Shown: piece by piece, positions 17,362-25,777 of the stretch | How positions within the stretch are numbered: the stretch's first letter is position 1 | How the letters are laid out: every line of letters begins with the position of its first letter | Source of the DNA: Verrucomicrobiota bacterium | Lineage (GTDB): Bacteria > Verrucomicrobiota > Verrucomicrobiia > Opitutales > UBA2995 | Direction: 5' to 3' | DNA length: 64,000 nucleotides | Assembly: GCA_027622555.1 (NCBI GenBank) | Contig: JAQBYJ010000012.1 | Location: forward strand, 1-64,000 | Translations under genes and position numbers: made by a program | The notes under the pieces: generated by a model | The model's database searches: none | The model's input: only the letters and a program-made list of their open reading frames with translations | What the model was told of the DNA's origin: nothing

Positions 17362-17732
17362 AGTTCAGTGTATTTGTCCGCCCTACCCTTTGCTTTTTCA
17401 ACAGGGTATTTTCGGGCATTAATCTTCATCTTATTCTGGATGATCGTCGCAACATCCATCTCGACCATGTTAGCGAATTCTAGAGAAAAAATAAGAATGT
17501 CCGCCAACTCCTCAGCGATCTGTTGGCGCTTAGTAGCGTCCTTCAGTAAATCAAAGGAATCGGAACCATCTTTCCATAAAAAGGGTTCCATCAGCTCAGC
17601 AGCCTCGGCAGCAATAGCCATAGAAAGGTTTTTGGGTGTGTGGAATTGTTCCCAATCGCGCTCAACAGCAAAATCCTTGATTGCCGTCTTGAGTTTTTGA
17701 ATCGTGATTTCCGAGTCTTGATTGGACTGCAT
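17358..17732 (-). CDS. MazG-like nucleotide pyrophosphohydrolase (RS21-C6/dCTPase type)
   Basis: A 124-residue all-alpha NTP-PPase. It has the metal-binding pattern: EAAELMEP (EExxE-like, about residues 37-44) and EELADILIFSLEFA (ExxD, about 74-87), preceded by ERDWEQFHTPKNLSMAI, characteristic of the short dCTP/modified-nucleotide cleaning subgroup. Likely removes non-canonical nucleoside triphosphates. Divergent from recA (144 bp between starts), with a dyad at 17773-17790 in the shared region. Confidence 0.88.
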   Translation of the reverse strand: MQSNQDSEITIQKLKTAIKDFAVERDWEQFHTPKNLSMAIAAEAAELMEPFLWKDGSDSFDLLKDATKRQQIAEELADILIFSLEFANMVEMDVATIIQNKMKINARKYPVEKAKGRADKYTEL

Positions 17733-17772
17733 TAAAAATATCTCCTTTACTCAAAAATAATTGTGGACATGG

Positions 17773-17790
17773 AGTGAAACTATGTTCACT
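17773..17790. promoter_or_regulatory. Dyad AGTGAA-N6-TTCACT upstream of recA (candidate LexA-type operator)
   Basis: A perfect 6+6 inverted repeat with a 6-base spacer lies in the 144-bp divergent region between the MazG-like gene and recA, 86 bp before the recA start. Location and symmetry suit an SOS repressor site. It does not match the TGTTC-N4-GAACA motif that I recall being reported for Verrucomicrobia, so the assignment is inference. Confidence 0.4.
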
Positions 17791-17876
17791 AATCGATAAT
17801 TCCTCGAAATTGAAGCATATCCTAGAAAAGACGGAGTAATTCCCGTTTAAGACAACTCTTTTTCTCACATTTCATT

Positions 17877-18950
17877 ATGGCAAAAGTAGCAAAACCTAAA
17901 ACAGCCTACGGAGACGACCGCAGGGCGAATCTGGATCTGGCAATATCCGCAATCAACAAACAATTCGGCGATAACGCCATTATGCGCCTGGGAGAATCAC
18001 CCAAGCTCAACGTGTCCTCCATTTCAACGGGATCAGTCGCGATCGATTTGGCATTGGGCATCGGCGGACTTCCCCGGGGTCGCATTTGTGAAATCTATGG
18101 CTCGGAGTCTTCCGGTAAGACCACTATGTGTCTTAGCCTCATAGCAGAAGCTCAGAAAAACGGTGGAACAGCAGCCTTCATCGACGTAGAACATGCACTC
18201 GATCCAAAATATGCCCGTATCTTAGGGGTAGATTTGAGTGAACTAATGATTTCGCAGCCAGAAAGTGGTGAAGATGCCCTCAATATAACTGAAACTCTCA
18301 TTCGATCAGCCGCTGTGGACGTTATCGTCCTAGATTCTGTTGCAGCATTGGTTTCACGGGTAGAACTCGACGGACAAATGGGCGACACAACTGTCGGACT
18401 TCAGGCAAGAATGATGAGCCAGGCCATGCGCCGATTAGCGGGCGCCATCAACAAAAGTAATTGTATTTGCCTTTTCACAAACCAAATACGGGAAAAAATT
18501 GGTATTATGTTTGGAAGTCCTGAAACAACACCAGGTGGCCGCGCATTAAAATTTTTCGCGTCTGTCAGGATGGATATTCGCCGTATAGGTCAAATAAAGG
18601 ATCCTACAGGAGTAGTGATAGGTAACCGAACCCGACTTAAAGTTGTAAAAAATAAAGTGGCCGCTCCCTTCACGGAATGTGAATTTGACATCATGTATGC
18701 CGAGGGAATTTCGAAGACCGGTTCTTTGGTTGATTTAGGCGTTGAACATGGGATACTGGAGAAAAAGGGTGCATGGATATCATATAAGGGCGATCTCATT
18801 GGACAAGGTCGTGAGGCAGCGAAACAGCACTTGATGGATAATCCAGACCAACAGGATGAAATTAAGAGCGCCATATTGGAGAAAGTTAATATCCCTGTTG
18901 GAAATGTTATTGCGTCCAAGGAAGAGGAAAAGGATGAAGGTGAAGATTAG
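17877..18950 (+). CDS. recA: Recombinase RecA
   Basis: 357 residues, normal RecA length. Walker A is GSESSGKTT (about residue 74, Pro of the common GPESSGKTT replaced by Ser), Walker [11 protein letters not shown] (about 148), followed by loop L1 ([20 protein letters not shown]) and loop L2 containing [22 protein letters not shown]. It catalyses strand exchange and triggers LexA self-cleavage. The acidic C-terminal tail (EEEKDEGED) is as usual. mnmE begins 15 bp downstream, so the three genes recA-mnmE-mnmG may share a transcript, an uncommon grouping. Confidence 0.97.
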   Translation: MAKVAKPKTAYGDDRRANLDLAISAINKQFGDNAIMRLGESPKLNVSSISTGSVAIDLALGIGGLPRGRICEIYGSESSGKTTMCLSLIAEAQKNGGTAAFIDVEHALDPKYARILGVDLSELMISQPESGEDALNITETLIRSAAVDVIVLDSVAALVSRVELDGQMGDTTVGLQARMMSQAMRRLAGAINKSNCICLFTNQIREKIGIMFGSPETTPGGRALKFFASVRMDIRRIGQIKDPTGVVIGNRTRLKVVKNKVAAPFTECEFDIMYAEGISKTGSLVDLGVEHGILEKKGAWISYKGDLIGQGREAAKQHLMDNPDQQDEIKSAILEKVNIPVGNVIASKEEEKDEGED

Positions 18951-18964
18951 ACTATCTTCATCGG

Positions 18965-20320
18965 ATGGAAATACAGGATACTTTTGTAGCATTATCGACA
19001 CCTCACGGCGAATCCGCGCTAGGCGTTATACGTTGTAGTGGCCCGTTGTGCCCAAATCTTGTCAAAGATATTTTTGGAAACAAATCCCCTACTCCACGCA
19101 GAACTTATGTATCGGACTATCACAGCGAAACAGGCGAATTTCTAGACAATGTAGTCTATACCTTCTATGAAAATGAAAAGTCATATACTGGTGATTCAAT
19201 GTTGGAGCTTTCGTGTCATGGTAATCCATTTATTCTCCAACACATTCTAGAAGATCTAGTTACGCGCGGATGCAGGCACGCCCAACCAGGTGAATTTACT
19301 CAATCTGCATTCCTGAATGGCAAAATGGATCTCAGTCAGGCTGAAGCAGTAATTGATCTCATTAAGGCTAGAACGGATTTATCTTTTAAGGCAGCATCAA
19401 ATCAACTTCAGGGAAGTCTTAGCCGGCGAATAAATGGAATAGTAGAAAATCTCCTCCAAATCATCGCCGAAATTGAAGCATATATAGATTTTCCGGAAGA
19501 AGATCTGCCAACTGACGGTGAATCCTCACCGATCAGTAGATTAAAAAACCTTTCTGATGAGATTTCAGAACTTTCAGAAACAGCGCGGACAGGCATTTTT
19601 TTACGCGAAGGAGTAAAGACAATTATCATCGGTGCCCCCAACGCTGGAAAGAGTAGTCTATTGAATCAATTATTAGGTGAATCCCGTGCAATAGTGAGCA
19701 ATCAACCGGGTACAACGCGCGATTATATTGAAGCTTCATTTTATGTAGATCCATATCGTATTAATATACTGGATACCGCTGGCGTCCATTCTACTGAAAA
19801 CGAAATCGAGAAAGCGGGGATTGCTAAAACGTTGGAACAAATAGAGTTAAGTGATCTCATTCTTCTTACTATTGACGCGTCTGAATCCCCTCCCCTTTTC
19901 CCCGATTCTGTATTGTCACTACTAAAACTGGATAATACAATTTTGGTCCACAATAAATCTGACCTGGAATTCTGTCCGAAATCTAAAGCTTATCTTCCAG
20001 AGTTTCAACGTATAGAAATTTCTGCCCTTACAGGAGCTGGCATAAGCGACCTCAAGGTTAAAATTAAAGATTTACTTGGTAATCCTATTGTATCTGAACA
20101 AGGAGATGTTGTCGCGGTTAGCGCAAGACATCACACCGCTCTTCTGGAGGGATCAAAGGAGCTGATGAGTTCAATCGATTTACTGAATCTGGATGAACCG
20201 GCTGAGTTAGTAGCAAGCCATTTGAGAGATGCAATGGGTAGCCTCGAAAGAATTGTTGGCAGAATTGATAATGAGCGTATGCTAGATAAACTTTTTTCTA
20301 GTTTTTGCATTGGTAAGTGA
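18965..20320 (+). CDS. mnmE: tRNA modification GTPase MnmE
   Basis: 451 residues with an N-terminal tetrahydrofolate-binding domain (about 1-118; DTFVALSTPHGESALGVIR), helical domain, an inserted Ras-like GTPase domain (about 215-370; P-loop GAPNAGKSSLLN, switch region GTTRDYIEA, DTAG, NKSD) and the C-terminal CIGK motif (usual CxGK) needed for catalysis. With MnmG it installs the carboxymethylaminomethyl group at U34 of certain tRNAs. mnmG follows with no spacing (TGA then ATG). Confidence 0.97.
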   Translation: MEIQDTFVALSTPHGESALGVIRCSGPLCPNLVKDIFGNKSPTPRRTYVSDYHSETGEFLDNVVYTFYENEKSYTGDSMLELSCHGNPFILQHILEDLVTRGCRHAQPGEFTQSAFLNGKMDLSQAEAVIDLIKARTDLSFKAASNQLQGSLSRRINGIVENLLQIIAEIEAYIDFPEEDLPTDGESSPISRLKNLSDEISELSETARTGIFLREGVKTIIIGAPNAGKSSLLNQLLGESRAIVSNQPGTTRDYIEASFYVDPYRINILDTAGVHSTENEIEKAGIAKTLEQIELSDLILLTIDASESPPLFPDSVLSLLKLDNTILVHNKSDLEFCPKSKAYLPEFQRIEISALTGAGISDLKVKIKDLLGNPIVSEQGDVVAVSARHHTALLEGSKELMSSIDLLNLDEPAELVASHLRDAMGSLERIVGRIDNERMLDKLFSSFCIGK

Positions 20321-22186
20321 ATGCGTATCAGTAATAAAGAACCTTTTGATGTGATTGTTTGTGGGGCCGGTCATGCTGGCGTAGAAGCCAGTCTTGCCGC
20401 AGCTAGAATGGGTGCGAGGACCCTACTCCTTTCTGGGAATATTGATACAATTGGTGCAATGAGCTGCAATCCTGCTATTGGGGGACAAGCTAAAGGCCAT
20501 ATTGTTCGCGAGATCGATGCACTCGGCGGTGAAATGGGTATTAATGCGGATACCACTGGAATTCAGTTTAGACTTCTCAATGCTTCCAAAGGAGCTGCCG
20601 TTCAAGCACCTAGGGTCCAGTCCGATAAGAAAGCCTATCAATTTAGGCTTAAACACACCATTGAACATCAAAAGAATTTAACTCTTTTTCAGGCAACGGT
20701 TACTGAATTGATTTTTAAGGGAAATATGGTCGTTGGTTGTAAAACCAACCTAGACCTTGATTTATTTGGTCATTCAATTGTAGTTACAACCGGTACGTTT
20801 CTTCGCGGATTGATGCACGTTGGAAAAAAGAAGAATAAAGGTGGTCGCATGGGCGATTTTAGCGCCGAATCTTTGTCCAATAGCTTTACAGAAGCTGGAA
20901 TTCAACTTGAGCGTCTAAAAACAGGAACGCCGCCTAGAATACTGGGAAGAAGCATAGATTATTCTTCTCTTGAAGAACAACCAGGAGATGAAAACCCTAC
21001 GCTGTTTGGATTTTATGACACTCGAAGCGAAACAGACATGTTCCACGTGGAACATCCGGGAGAAAGAAAACTTGGATGGGAACCAGGTAAAAACCAAGTT
21101 TCTTGTTGGATTACGTATACCTCTGAGGATACACACAATATAATACGTGAAAACTTACACCTTTCGGCGATGTATTCTGGGGCAATTGAAGGCATTGGCC
21201 CACGTTATTGCCCAAGCATTGAGGATAAAATCGTAAGATTTTGCGACAAAGATAGGCATCGCTTGTTTTTAGAGCCTGAAGGCCGAAATACTAATGAATA
21301 CTATATTAATGGACTTTCGACTAGTTTGCCGTTCAATGTGCAAGAAGACATCCTTGAGACAATTCCAGGACTGGAACATGCCCAACTCATGCGGCCTGCG
21401 TATGCAGTTGAATATGATTTTGCTCCTCCAACTCAATTGTATCCATCACTCGAATCCAAATTTGTCGAAAATCTGTTCTTTGCTGGACAAATAAATGGAA
21501 CTTCCGGATATGAAGAAGCCGCAGGTCAAGGCATAATGGCTGGAATCAATGCAGTTAAAAAGGGAAGGGGAGAAGAACCCCTGATTCTGCAACGGCACGA
21601 GTCTTATATCGGTGTGTTAATAGATGATTTGGTAACCAAAGGAACATCTGAGCCCTATCGAATGTTTACAAGCAGAGCGGAGCACAGATTATTACTAAAC
21701 CACAGCAGTGCCGAGCTTAGGCTCTCAGAGCATGCAATAAATTCTTGCCTTATTGACGCTTCTCGTTGGAGTAAAATATCTTACAAAATATCTTCTATTG
21801 CCAAATGGGAGAAGAATTTCGAAGTGCTAAAGACAAAAGGGGGCACTTTTGCAGAAGCAATTCGAAGAGATGAAAAAGTTATCGATTACCCAAATGGATT
21901 CAAATCAGAAACTGCTGAAATACAGAATGAGGTTATTTATAGACTTAAGTATAAAGGTTATCTTTCAAGAGAATTGAAACTTGTTCAGCGAATGGCATCT
22001 GTAGATCGAATCAAGCTCCCAACTCCCTTCGAATATTCGAAAGTGCGAGGGTTACGTAAAGAGAGCGCTGTCAAACTGAATTCGATACAACCAATCAATC
22101 TTGGTCAGGCGAAACGAATTAGCGGAGTCAATCCTTCGGATATAAGTATTTTGATGGTTCTCTTAGAAGCAGGGAAACTGAGGTAG
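20321..22186 (+). CDS. mnmG: tRNA uridine-5-carboxymethylaminomethyl modification protein MnmG
   Basis: 621 residues, FAD-dependent partner of MnmE. The dinucleotide motif VCGAGHAGVEASLAAARMG lies at the N-terminus, followed by SCNPAIGGQAKGHIVREIDA and, later, GQINGTSGYEEAAGQG, both MnmG signatures. The C-terminal helical domain (about 560-621) is complete. Its coding sequence contains a ParB-type parS palindrome at 21039-21054, read as MFHVEH. Base composition looks more AT-rich than the atp genes. Immediately after it there is no rsmG-parA-parB, which often follows in other bacteria, but a 381-base gap. Confidence 0.97.
   Translation: MRISNKEPFDVIVCGAGHAGVEASLAAARMGARTLLLSGNIDTIGAMSCNPAIGGQAKGHIVREIDALGGEMGINADTTGIQFRLLNASKGAAVQAPRVQSDKKAYQFRLKHTIEHQKNLTLFQATVTELIFKGNMVVGCKTNLDLDLFGHSIVVTTGTFLRGLMHVGKKKNKGGRMGDFSAESLSNSFTEAGIQLERLKTGTPPRILGRSIDYSSLEEQPGDENPTLFGFYDTRSETDMFHVEHPGERKLGWEPGKNQVSCWITYTSEDTHNIIRENLHLSAMYSGAIEGIGPRYCPSIEDKIVRFCDKDRHRLFLEPEGRNTNEYYINGLSTSLPFNVQEDILETIPGLEHAQLMRPAYAVEYDFAPPTQLYPSLESKFVENLFFAGQINGTSGYEEAAGQGIMAGINAVKKGRGEEPLILQRHESYIGVLIDDLVTKGTSEPYRMFTSRAEHRLLLNHSSAELRLSEHAINSCLIDASRWSKISYKISSIAKWEKNFEVLKTKGGTFAEAIRRDEKVIDYPNGFKSETAEIQNEVIYRLKYKGYLSRELKLVQRMASVDRIKLPTPFEYSKVRGLRKESAVKLNSIQPINLGQAKRISGVNPSDISILMVLLEAGKLR
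21039..21054. other. parS: parS centromere site (ParB-binding palindrome) inside mnmG
   Basis: TGTTCCACGTGGAACA is a perfect 16-bp palindrome, extended to 18 bp by flanking A and T. It equals the well-known bacterial parS consensus (TGTTNCACGTGNAACA). In many genomes parS lies in or near gidA/mnmG close to oriC, where ParB loads and spreads to drive origin segregation. No second copy was seen in the window. The encoded peptide MFHVEH is the known by-product of parS within reading frames. Confidence 0.88.
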
Positions 22187-22567
22187 AAACCCGATCATTG
22201 CCCGGAAAAAATGCAGTGGACTAGATTAATTATACATTCTTAAAAGGATAAATAGGAATTCCTGCAACCCGGAGCTGGCCCGCTCGCCCAACCTTACACC
22301 GATTTAATTTCCCTATCTTTATGAAATGGAACTGTTTATATTATCCTATATAAGGATTAAGCATCCAATTCACGGCTTAACAAATGAAAGAGTGGGGGAT
22401 TTCCGCCCAAAATAATTCGAAACAGCCGCCGCGCTGAGCACAAACTAACCTAAGACACAACGCGTTCGACCTCAGTAAAATAAAAAATTGTATTTCGTAA
22501 TTGAATCTCCATGAAAACCAGGATCGCGTGGACATTTCGTCTGCACTAGTTATGCCACTGCTCGTAA
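22187..22567. other. Intergenic gap after mnmG, no gene seen
   Basis: This 381-base stretch between mnmG and trmB has only very short open frames on both strands. I searched by eye for DnaA boxes (TTATCCACA and close variants), tRNAs and strong terminators and found none. It probably contains the trmB promoter. AT-rich patches occur around 22330-22360 and 22480-22505. Confidence 0.5.
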
Positions 22568-23209
22568 ATGACTAGACTATATATACATTCTACTGACCCT
22601 GCGCTTGCGGCTCGAATGAAACCAGAAGTTTATGAAAAAATCATAGCCCAACGAATTGAAATCCGTAGGTTTATAGATGGAACTCTGGCCGACGTAGTTG
22701 AGATCACACTCGAAATTGGATGTGGGCACGGACATTTCCTGGTTGCCTACGGAAAAGAAAATCCAAGTGAGATTTGTCTGGGAATCGACGTTAACCGCGG
22801 CCGCATATTTAAAGGTCGAAAAAAAGTAGAAACCGCAGGCCTAATGAATGTTCATTTCATCGAATGCGACAGCATGGAGTTTTTGGCGCTACTTCCAAAA
22901 AGAATCAAAGTTAGAAATACTTGGATTTTATTTCCTGACCCTTGGCCAAAAAAACGCCACTTGAAGAATAGAATCATACAAGAAGCCTTTCTTGAGTCCC
23001 TCGCGCTGAAGACACAAGAGGGCGGAAGACTATTTATTCGCTCGGATTACAAACCCTACCTAGACTGGTCACAGGAACTCATTGAGTTATCGGATAAATG
23101 GAAGATTTGCGAAAATTTCGTTTGGCCTGAAGTTACTACTACCGTTTTCCAAGAGCTCACCGATAACAAACACTTTTCGTTAGCCGCACAACTAAAGCCA
23201 ATTGAATAG
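22568..23209 (+). CDS. trmB: tRNA (guanine-N7-)-methyltransferase
   Basis: 213 residues, Methyltransf_4 family. SAM-binding motif I is LEIGCGHGHFLVAYG (about residues 49-63), and the family-specific catalytic stretch ILFPDPWPKKRHLKNRI lies at about 119-135. TrmB methylates G46 in the variable loop of tRNAs. Length is typical. Its last 18 bases overlap the end of a small convergent gene on the minus strand. Confidence 0.95.
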   Translation: MTRLYIHSTDPALAARMKPEVYEKIIAQRIEIRRFIDGTLADVVEITLEIGCGHGHFLVAYGKENPSEICLGIDVNRGRIFKGRKKVETAGLMNVHFIECDSMEFLALLPKRIKVRNTWILFPDPWPKKRHLKNRIIQEAFLESLALKTQEGGRLFIRSDYKPYLDWSQELIELSDKWKICENFVWPEVTTTVFQELTDNKHFSLAAQLKPIE

Positions 23210-23401
23210 GCTCAATAGGAAAAATTGACCAAGGACAGCGATGGCAACAATGAGTCCCACTGAAAAAGTGAAGGTGCTGAATTTAAGGTTACGCATACGC
23301 AAACGACCATCCTCCTCTGGAAGCATTTTTTGATCGATCGCTCTGGGCTTCAACTTTTTGCTCTTATAAATTGAGCCGGTTAAATCTCTAGGCTGTGGCA
23401 T
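23192..23401 (-). CDS. Small hypothetical protein with a C-terminal membrane helix
   Basis: From the ATG at 23401 the frame gives 69 residues: a charged, soluble N-terminal part (about 1-42, rich in Lys/Arg) and one membrane helix at the C-terminus (about residues 45-67, FSVGLIVAIAVLGQFFLL), i.e. tail-anchored-like topology. A start ten codons upstream is possible. It lies head-to-tail against trmB with an 18-base overlap and diverges from the atp operon, where AtpI/AtpZ-type small membrane proteins often sit, but I see no sequence likeness to those. Function unknown; a real gene is plausible but not proven. Confidence 0.45.
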   Translation of the reverse strand: MPQPRDLTGSIYKSKKLKPRAIDQKMLPEEDGRLRMRNLKFSTFTFSVGLIVAIAVLGQFFLLSLFNWL

Positions 23402-23571
23402 ATATGTAGTTAATCTAATAAGACGTATCAAATTAATCGTCCGAATGACCCTCTACAGTCAAGGAACTCTAATTAATAAATGCCTATCCGCATTTTTTTT
23501 AAATGGGGGTTGACCCAACTAGACAGATTCTTCAATTCAAGTTGCTTTTTAAGATGTCCGTGTAGGCACTT

Positions 23572-24444
23572 ATGAGAATTTATCCGCATTTTTCCATAAA
23601 ACAAGTCCTGAAAATAGCAACCGTCGCAGCCGGAAGTACGCTTCTAATGCCGACGGCTCATGCTGAAATGAGCGCTAAGGCGACGGAACTAACCAATATT
23701 GCTGGTATTCCAATTACCAACTCAATGGTTACCAGTTGGGTTCTATCAGCCTTGATAATTTTTCTCATCCGGTTCCTGGTTAAAAAGCCACAACTGATTC
23801 CCACAAAAGGTCAGTACGTTGTTGAGACACTGGTGCAGGGCGTTCAAGGTCTCATTGAACCCATCGTGGGTAAGAAGCTTCTGAAACCTACCTTTCCTCT
23901 ACTGGTAGGGTTTTTCACCTTTATTCTTTTACAGAACTGGAGCGGTCTTTTTCCAGGCGTCGGAACCATTGGGTTTTTAGATGACCATGATCATTTTCAA
24001 TCCTACATCCGTCCGGCGAACGCTGACCTGAATATGACCTTGGCTTTGGCGATCGTCCACTTCGGCGCATGGCTTTATTTTGTAATGAGGTATGCGGGGC
24101 CAAAAATTCTTTTATTTGATCTCTTTGGAAACAAAGCCGACAAAAAGGAGACACCGACATTTATGTTTATCCTTCTAACGGTGATCTTTTTCTTTGTAGG
24201 CGTCATTGAGATCGTCTCCATACTGTTCCGGAATGTCTCATTACCTTTCCGACTGTATGGAAATGTTTTTGGTGGCGAAAACTTGCTCCACAGTATGACA
24301 GGCCTGGTGGGATGGATAGTTCCGGTTCCATTTTATTTTCTAGAGGTATTGGTCGGATTTGTCCAAGCCCTGGTTTTCACGGTGCTCGTCGCAGTCTATA
24401 TCGGCCTCATATGTAACCATGATTCGGAGGAACATGCCCACTGA
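23572..24444 (+). CDS. atpB: ATP synthase Fo subunit a
   Basis: 290 residues. The essential arginine facing the c-ring is in the segment SLPFRLYGNVFGGE (about 222-235), and the C-terminal helix has VGFVQALVFTVLVAVYIGL. The N-terminus looks like a cleavable Sec signal (basic start, hydrophobic core, PTAHA cleavage-like site at about residue 31), which is not found in E. coli AtpB. Contains about six membrane helices. First gene of a complete atpBEFHAGDC operon; no atpI precedes it. Confidence 0.95.
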   Translation: MRIYPHFSIKQVLKIATVAAGSTLLMPTAHAEMSAKATELTNIAGIPITNSMVTSWVLSALIIFLIRFLVKKPQLIPTKGQYVVETLVQGVQGLIEPIVGKKLLKPTFPLLVGFFTFILLQNWSGLFPGVGTIGFLDDHDHFQSYIRPANADLNMTLALAIVHFGAWLYFVMRYAGPKILLFDLFGNKADKKETPTFMFILLTVIFFFVGVIEIVSILFRNVSLPFRLYGNVFGGENLLHSMTGLVGWIVPVPFYFLEVLVGFVQALVFTVLVAVYIGLICNHDSEEHAH

Positions 24445-24526
24445 GCACTTTAAATTTTCCTGATCCGGACCGGCCACGATGCCCGGGGGATCTTGAACAA
24501 CGTTAACAAAAAAATCACAAAATAAA

Positions 24527-24730
24527 ATGATCGAAGTAATCGCACAAGTTACAGGAAGTATTCAAGGTGGACTAGGATGTCTAGGTGCTGCAATCGGGGT
24601 AGGCCTCGTTGGTGCCAAGGCTGCTGAAAGCGTTGGACGCAATCCCGGCGCATCCGGCAAAGTTTTAGTCCAAGCCATTATTGGTATGGCATTGGCGGAA
24701 GGGGTAGCCTTCTTCGCCATCTTCCTATAA
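24527..24730 (+). CDS. atpE: ATP synthase Fo subunit c
   Basis: 67 residues forming a two-helix hairpin. The polar loop is GRNPGAS (usual xRQP), and the ion-binding carboxylate is the glutamate in MALAEGVAFFAIF. The residue after this Glu is Gly rather than Ser/Thr and helix 1 lacks the Gln typical of sodium-binding rings, so the ring most likely carries protons. Gap to atpB is 82 bp, with a purine-rich stretch before the ATG. Confidence 0.95.
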   Translation: MIEVIAQVTGSIQGGLGCLGAAIGVGLVGAKAAESVGRNPGASGKVLVQAIIGMALAEGVAFFAIFL

Positions 24731-24795
24731 GATTGAAATCAAAAAAATAAACCTTTTGAGGTGTAGCCACTACGGCTACACCTCACCATAATACG

Positions 24796-25365
24796 ATGGT
24801 TGAAAATTTACTATTTATAGCTGCTACCGAGGCCCATGCTGGTGGAGGGAATCCTATCGTAGAACTAGCCGCCAATTTTGGAGTAGATCTACGAATTCTG
24901 CTCTTCCAAATCCTGAACTTTGGAATCGTGGCCTTCTTACTTTACCGATTCGCGTTCAAGCCAATCTTGGCGACCATCGAAGAACGTAAGACCGAAATCG
25001 CGAACGGACTCAATTTTGCTGAGGATGCAAAAGCCAAGTTTGCCGATTCCGAGAAGCAGCACGCGGCGACACTTTTAAAAGCCCAGCAGGAGGCTCAAGC
25101 AATAGCAGCAACTGCTCGCGATAATGCAAAAGCTTTCCTGGATCGACAAACGCTGGAAGCTTCCTCCAAGGCAGAGGACATGATTACCAAAGCCAAAGAA
25201 GCGATTGAGCTGGAACGCAAAAAGATGCTAACCGAAGTACGGGAAGAAGTCACCCGGCTGGTCGTCGAAACGGCTTCCAAGGTTTTGAGCAAAGAACTGT
25301 CTGCTGCAGATAAGTCCCTTTATAATAAAACTGCAGCCGAAGAGCTCTCAAGCGTAGGTTCCTAA
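24796..25365 (+). CDS. atpF: ATP synthase Fo subunit b
   Basis: 189 residues. One membrane helix at about 33-53 (ILLFQILNFGIVAFLLYRF) is followed by FKPILATIEERKTEIANGL, the family signature, then a long charged, Ala-rich coiled coil (about 60-170) forming the peripheral stalk. About 30 residues precede the helix, including TEAHAGG, longer than in E. coli, and reminiscent of a signal-peptide cleavage region. Between atpE and atpF lies a small hairpin (GTGTAGCCACTACGGCTACAC at about 24762-24782, no long T-run). Confidence 0.93.
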   Translation: MVENLLFIAATEAHAGGGNPIVELAANFGVDLRILLFQILNFGIVAFLLYRFAFKPILATIEERKTEIANGLNFAEDAKAKFADSEKQHAATLLKAQQEAQAIAATARDNAKAFLDRQTLEASSKAEDMITKAKEAIELERKKMLTEVREEVTRLVVETASKVLSKELSAADKSLYNKTAAEELSSVGS

Positions 25366-25366
25366 A

Positions 25367-25762
25367 GTGAATAAAGAAACCATACTCAAGCATTTCGCCA
25401 AAAAGCTGGCCGACCTCTCTCTCGAGGACGGCTTGGTCTCATCCGAAAAAGTGGAAGCCGTTCTGGTGACCTTGAGACAACATCCTCCTCGCAAACCGAA
25501 AACGGTGTTAAAGCATTACCTCTATTATATTAAGAACGCCGTTAATCGAAGCCGCGCAATTATTGAATATGCAGGACAAATTGACCAGGCAGCAATAACC
25601 GCAATAGAGAAACACCTTACCCAGAATTACAATCGACCCATCACCACGACCACGTTGGAAAACGAATCCCTCATTGCAGGATTCCGGATTTCCATTGGTG
25701 ATGATATATTTGACGCGTCCGTAGCTGGCCGCCTGAACAACCTTGCCAAATCTGTACGTTAA
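25367..25762 (+). CDS. atpH: ATP synthase F1 subunit delta (short form)
   Basis: 131 residues, compared with about 175-180 in most bacteria. The C-terminal signature LIAGFRISIGDDIFDASVAGRL is intact and marks it as delta/OSCP, which links the peripheral stalk to the top of F1. The N-terminal helical bundle that normally binds the alpha subunit appears shortened by some 45-50 residues; the residues present (about 1-70) are helical and basic. The start follows the atpF stop by one base, so a longer N-terminus would overlap atpF; no in-frame upstream extension is evident. Confidence 0.85.
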   Translation: MNKETILKHFAKKLADLSLEDGLVSSEKVEAVLVTLRQHPPRKPKTVLKHYLYYIKNAVNRSRAIIEYAGQIDQAAITAIEKHLTQNYNRPITTTTLENESLIAGFRISIGDDIFDASVAGRLNNLAKSVR

Positions 25763-25777
25763 TTTTCAAGAATTCTA

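Noticed and set aside
22187-22567. Candidate replication origin next to mnmG
   Set aside because: The parS site and gene neighbourhood make it tempting, but no DnaA boxes or AT-rich unwinding repeats were seen, and dnaA is not in the window.
24527-24730. Sodium-driven ATP synthase
   Set aside because: The c subunit lacks the Gln in helix 1 and the Ser/Thr after the key Glu that define sodium-binding rings, so a proton ring is more likely.
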